Assembly: GCA_900554935.1 (NCBI GenBank)
Contig: USJF01000072.1
Location: forward strand, 1 to 6,667
Length of the DNA: 6,667 nucleotides
Origin: an uncultured Porphyromonas sp.
GTDB taxonomy: Bacteria > Bacteroidota > Bacteroidia > Bacteroidales > Porphyromonadaceae
Direction of reading: 5' to 3'
Part shown: positions 6,641-6,667 of the stretch, piece after piece
Layout: every line of letters begins with the position of its first letter
Position numbering within the stretch: the stretch's first letter is position 1
Translations under genes and position numbers: made by a program
The notes under the pieces: model-generated
What the model was told of the DNA's origin: nothing
The model's input: the letters and a program-made list of their open reading frames with translations, nothing else
Database searches by the model: none

Positions 6641-6667
6641 ATGAAGAAAACACGATATATCCATTGG
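6641..6667 (+). CDS. Start of a further gene in the operon (truncated by window end)
   Basis: An ATG nine bases after the protease stop opens a frame reading Met-Lys-Lys-Thr-Arg-Tyr-Ile-His-Trp before the window ends. The basic Met-Lys-Lys-Thr-Arg beginning is what the n-region of a signal peptide looks like, so another exported or outer-membrane protein is likely. Short spacing, same strand and a GAGG just upstream suggest it is the fourth gene of the operon. Nothing can be said about its family from nine codons. Confidence 0.6.

Noticed and set aside
1..6667. CRISPR array, tRNA, rRNA, insertion sequence or phage features
   Set aside because: I saw no spaced repeats of CRISPR type, no tRNA-like cloverleaf, no transposase or integrase motifs, and no long terminal inverted repeats. 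Nearly all of the window is accounted for by the five coding regions.

Overview
The window looks like a member of the Bacteroidota, most likely order Bacteroidales (a Porphyromonas-like or Bacteroides-like genome). The evidence is protein content: lipoproteins carrying a PL29-lyase-N/DUF4988-like region, BACON-type domains, and a subtilisin-like protease with a C-terminal segment resembling a type A type IX secretion (T9SS) sorting domain. Weak or absent Shine-Dalgarno sequences before most starts agree with this. Species cannot be told from the sequence.

Layout, all on the + strand. (1) Positions 3-632 are the 3' part of a gene running in from the left edge. It resembles the effector half of a TrmB-like helix-turn-helix regulator; the DNA-binding part lies mostly outside the window. 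(2) Positions 633-742 are a 110-base non-coding gap with a short three-copy tandem repeat (650-692) overlapping an imperfect inverted repeat (678-713). I see no convincing Bacteroidota promoter consensus or intrinsic terminator here. (3) Positions 743-6631 hold three tightly packed genes: a 542-residue lipoprotein (coiled coil, DUF4988-like region, Big_2-like Ig domain, two related C-terminal domains), a 503-residue lipoprotein (two BACON-like domains, then an internally duplicated unrecognised domain), and a 912-residue S8 serine protease with a complete catalytic triad. Gaps are 2 and 7 bases. (4) A fourth gene starts at 6641, nine bases after the protease stop, and leaves the window after nine codons.

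Working model (inference): 743 to beyond 6667 is one operon making a cell-surface module. Two anchored lipoproteins with binding-type beta-sandwich domains are co-produced with an exported subtilase, so the lipoproteins may capture, position or be processed by the protease. The most distinctive points are the duplicated unknown domain in the middle gene, the co-occurrence of a lipobox-like N-terminus and a degenerate T9SS-type C-terminus in the protease, and the repeat cluster upstream of the operon.
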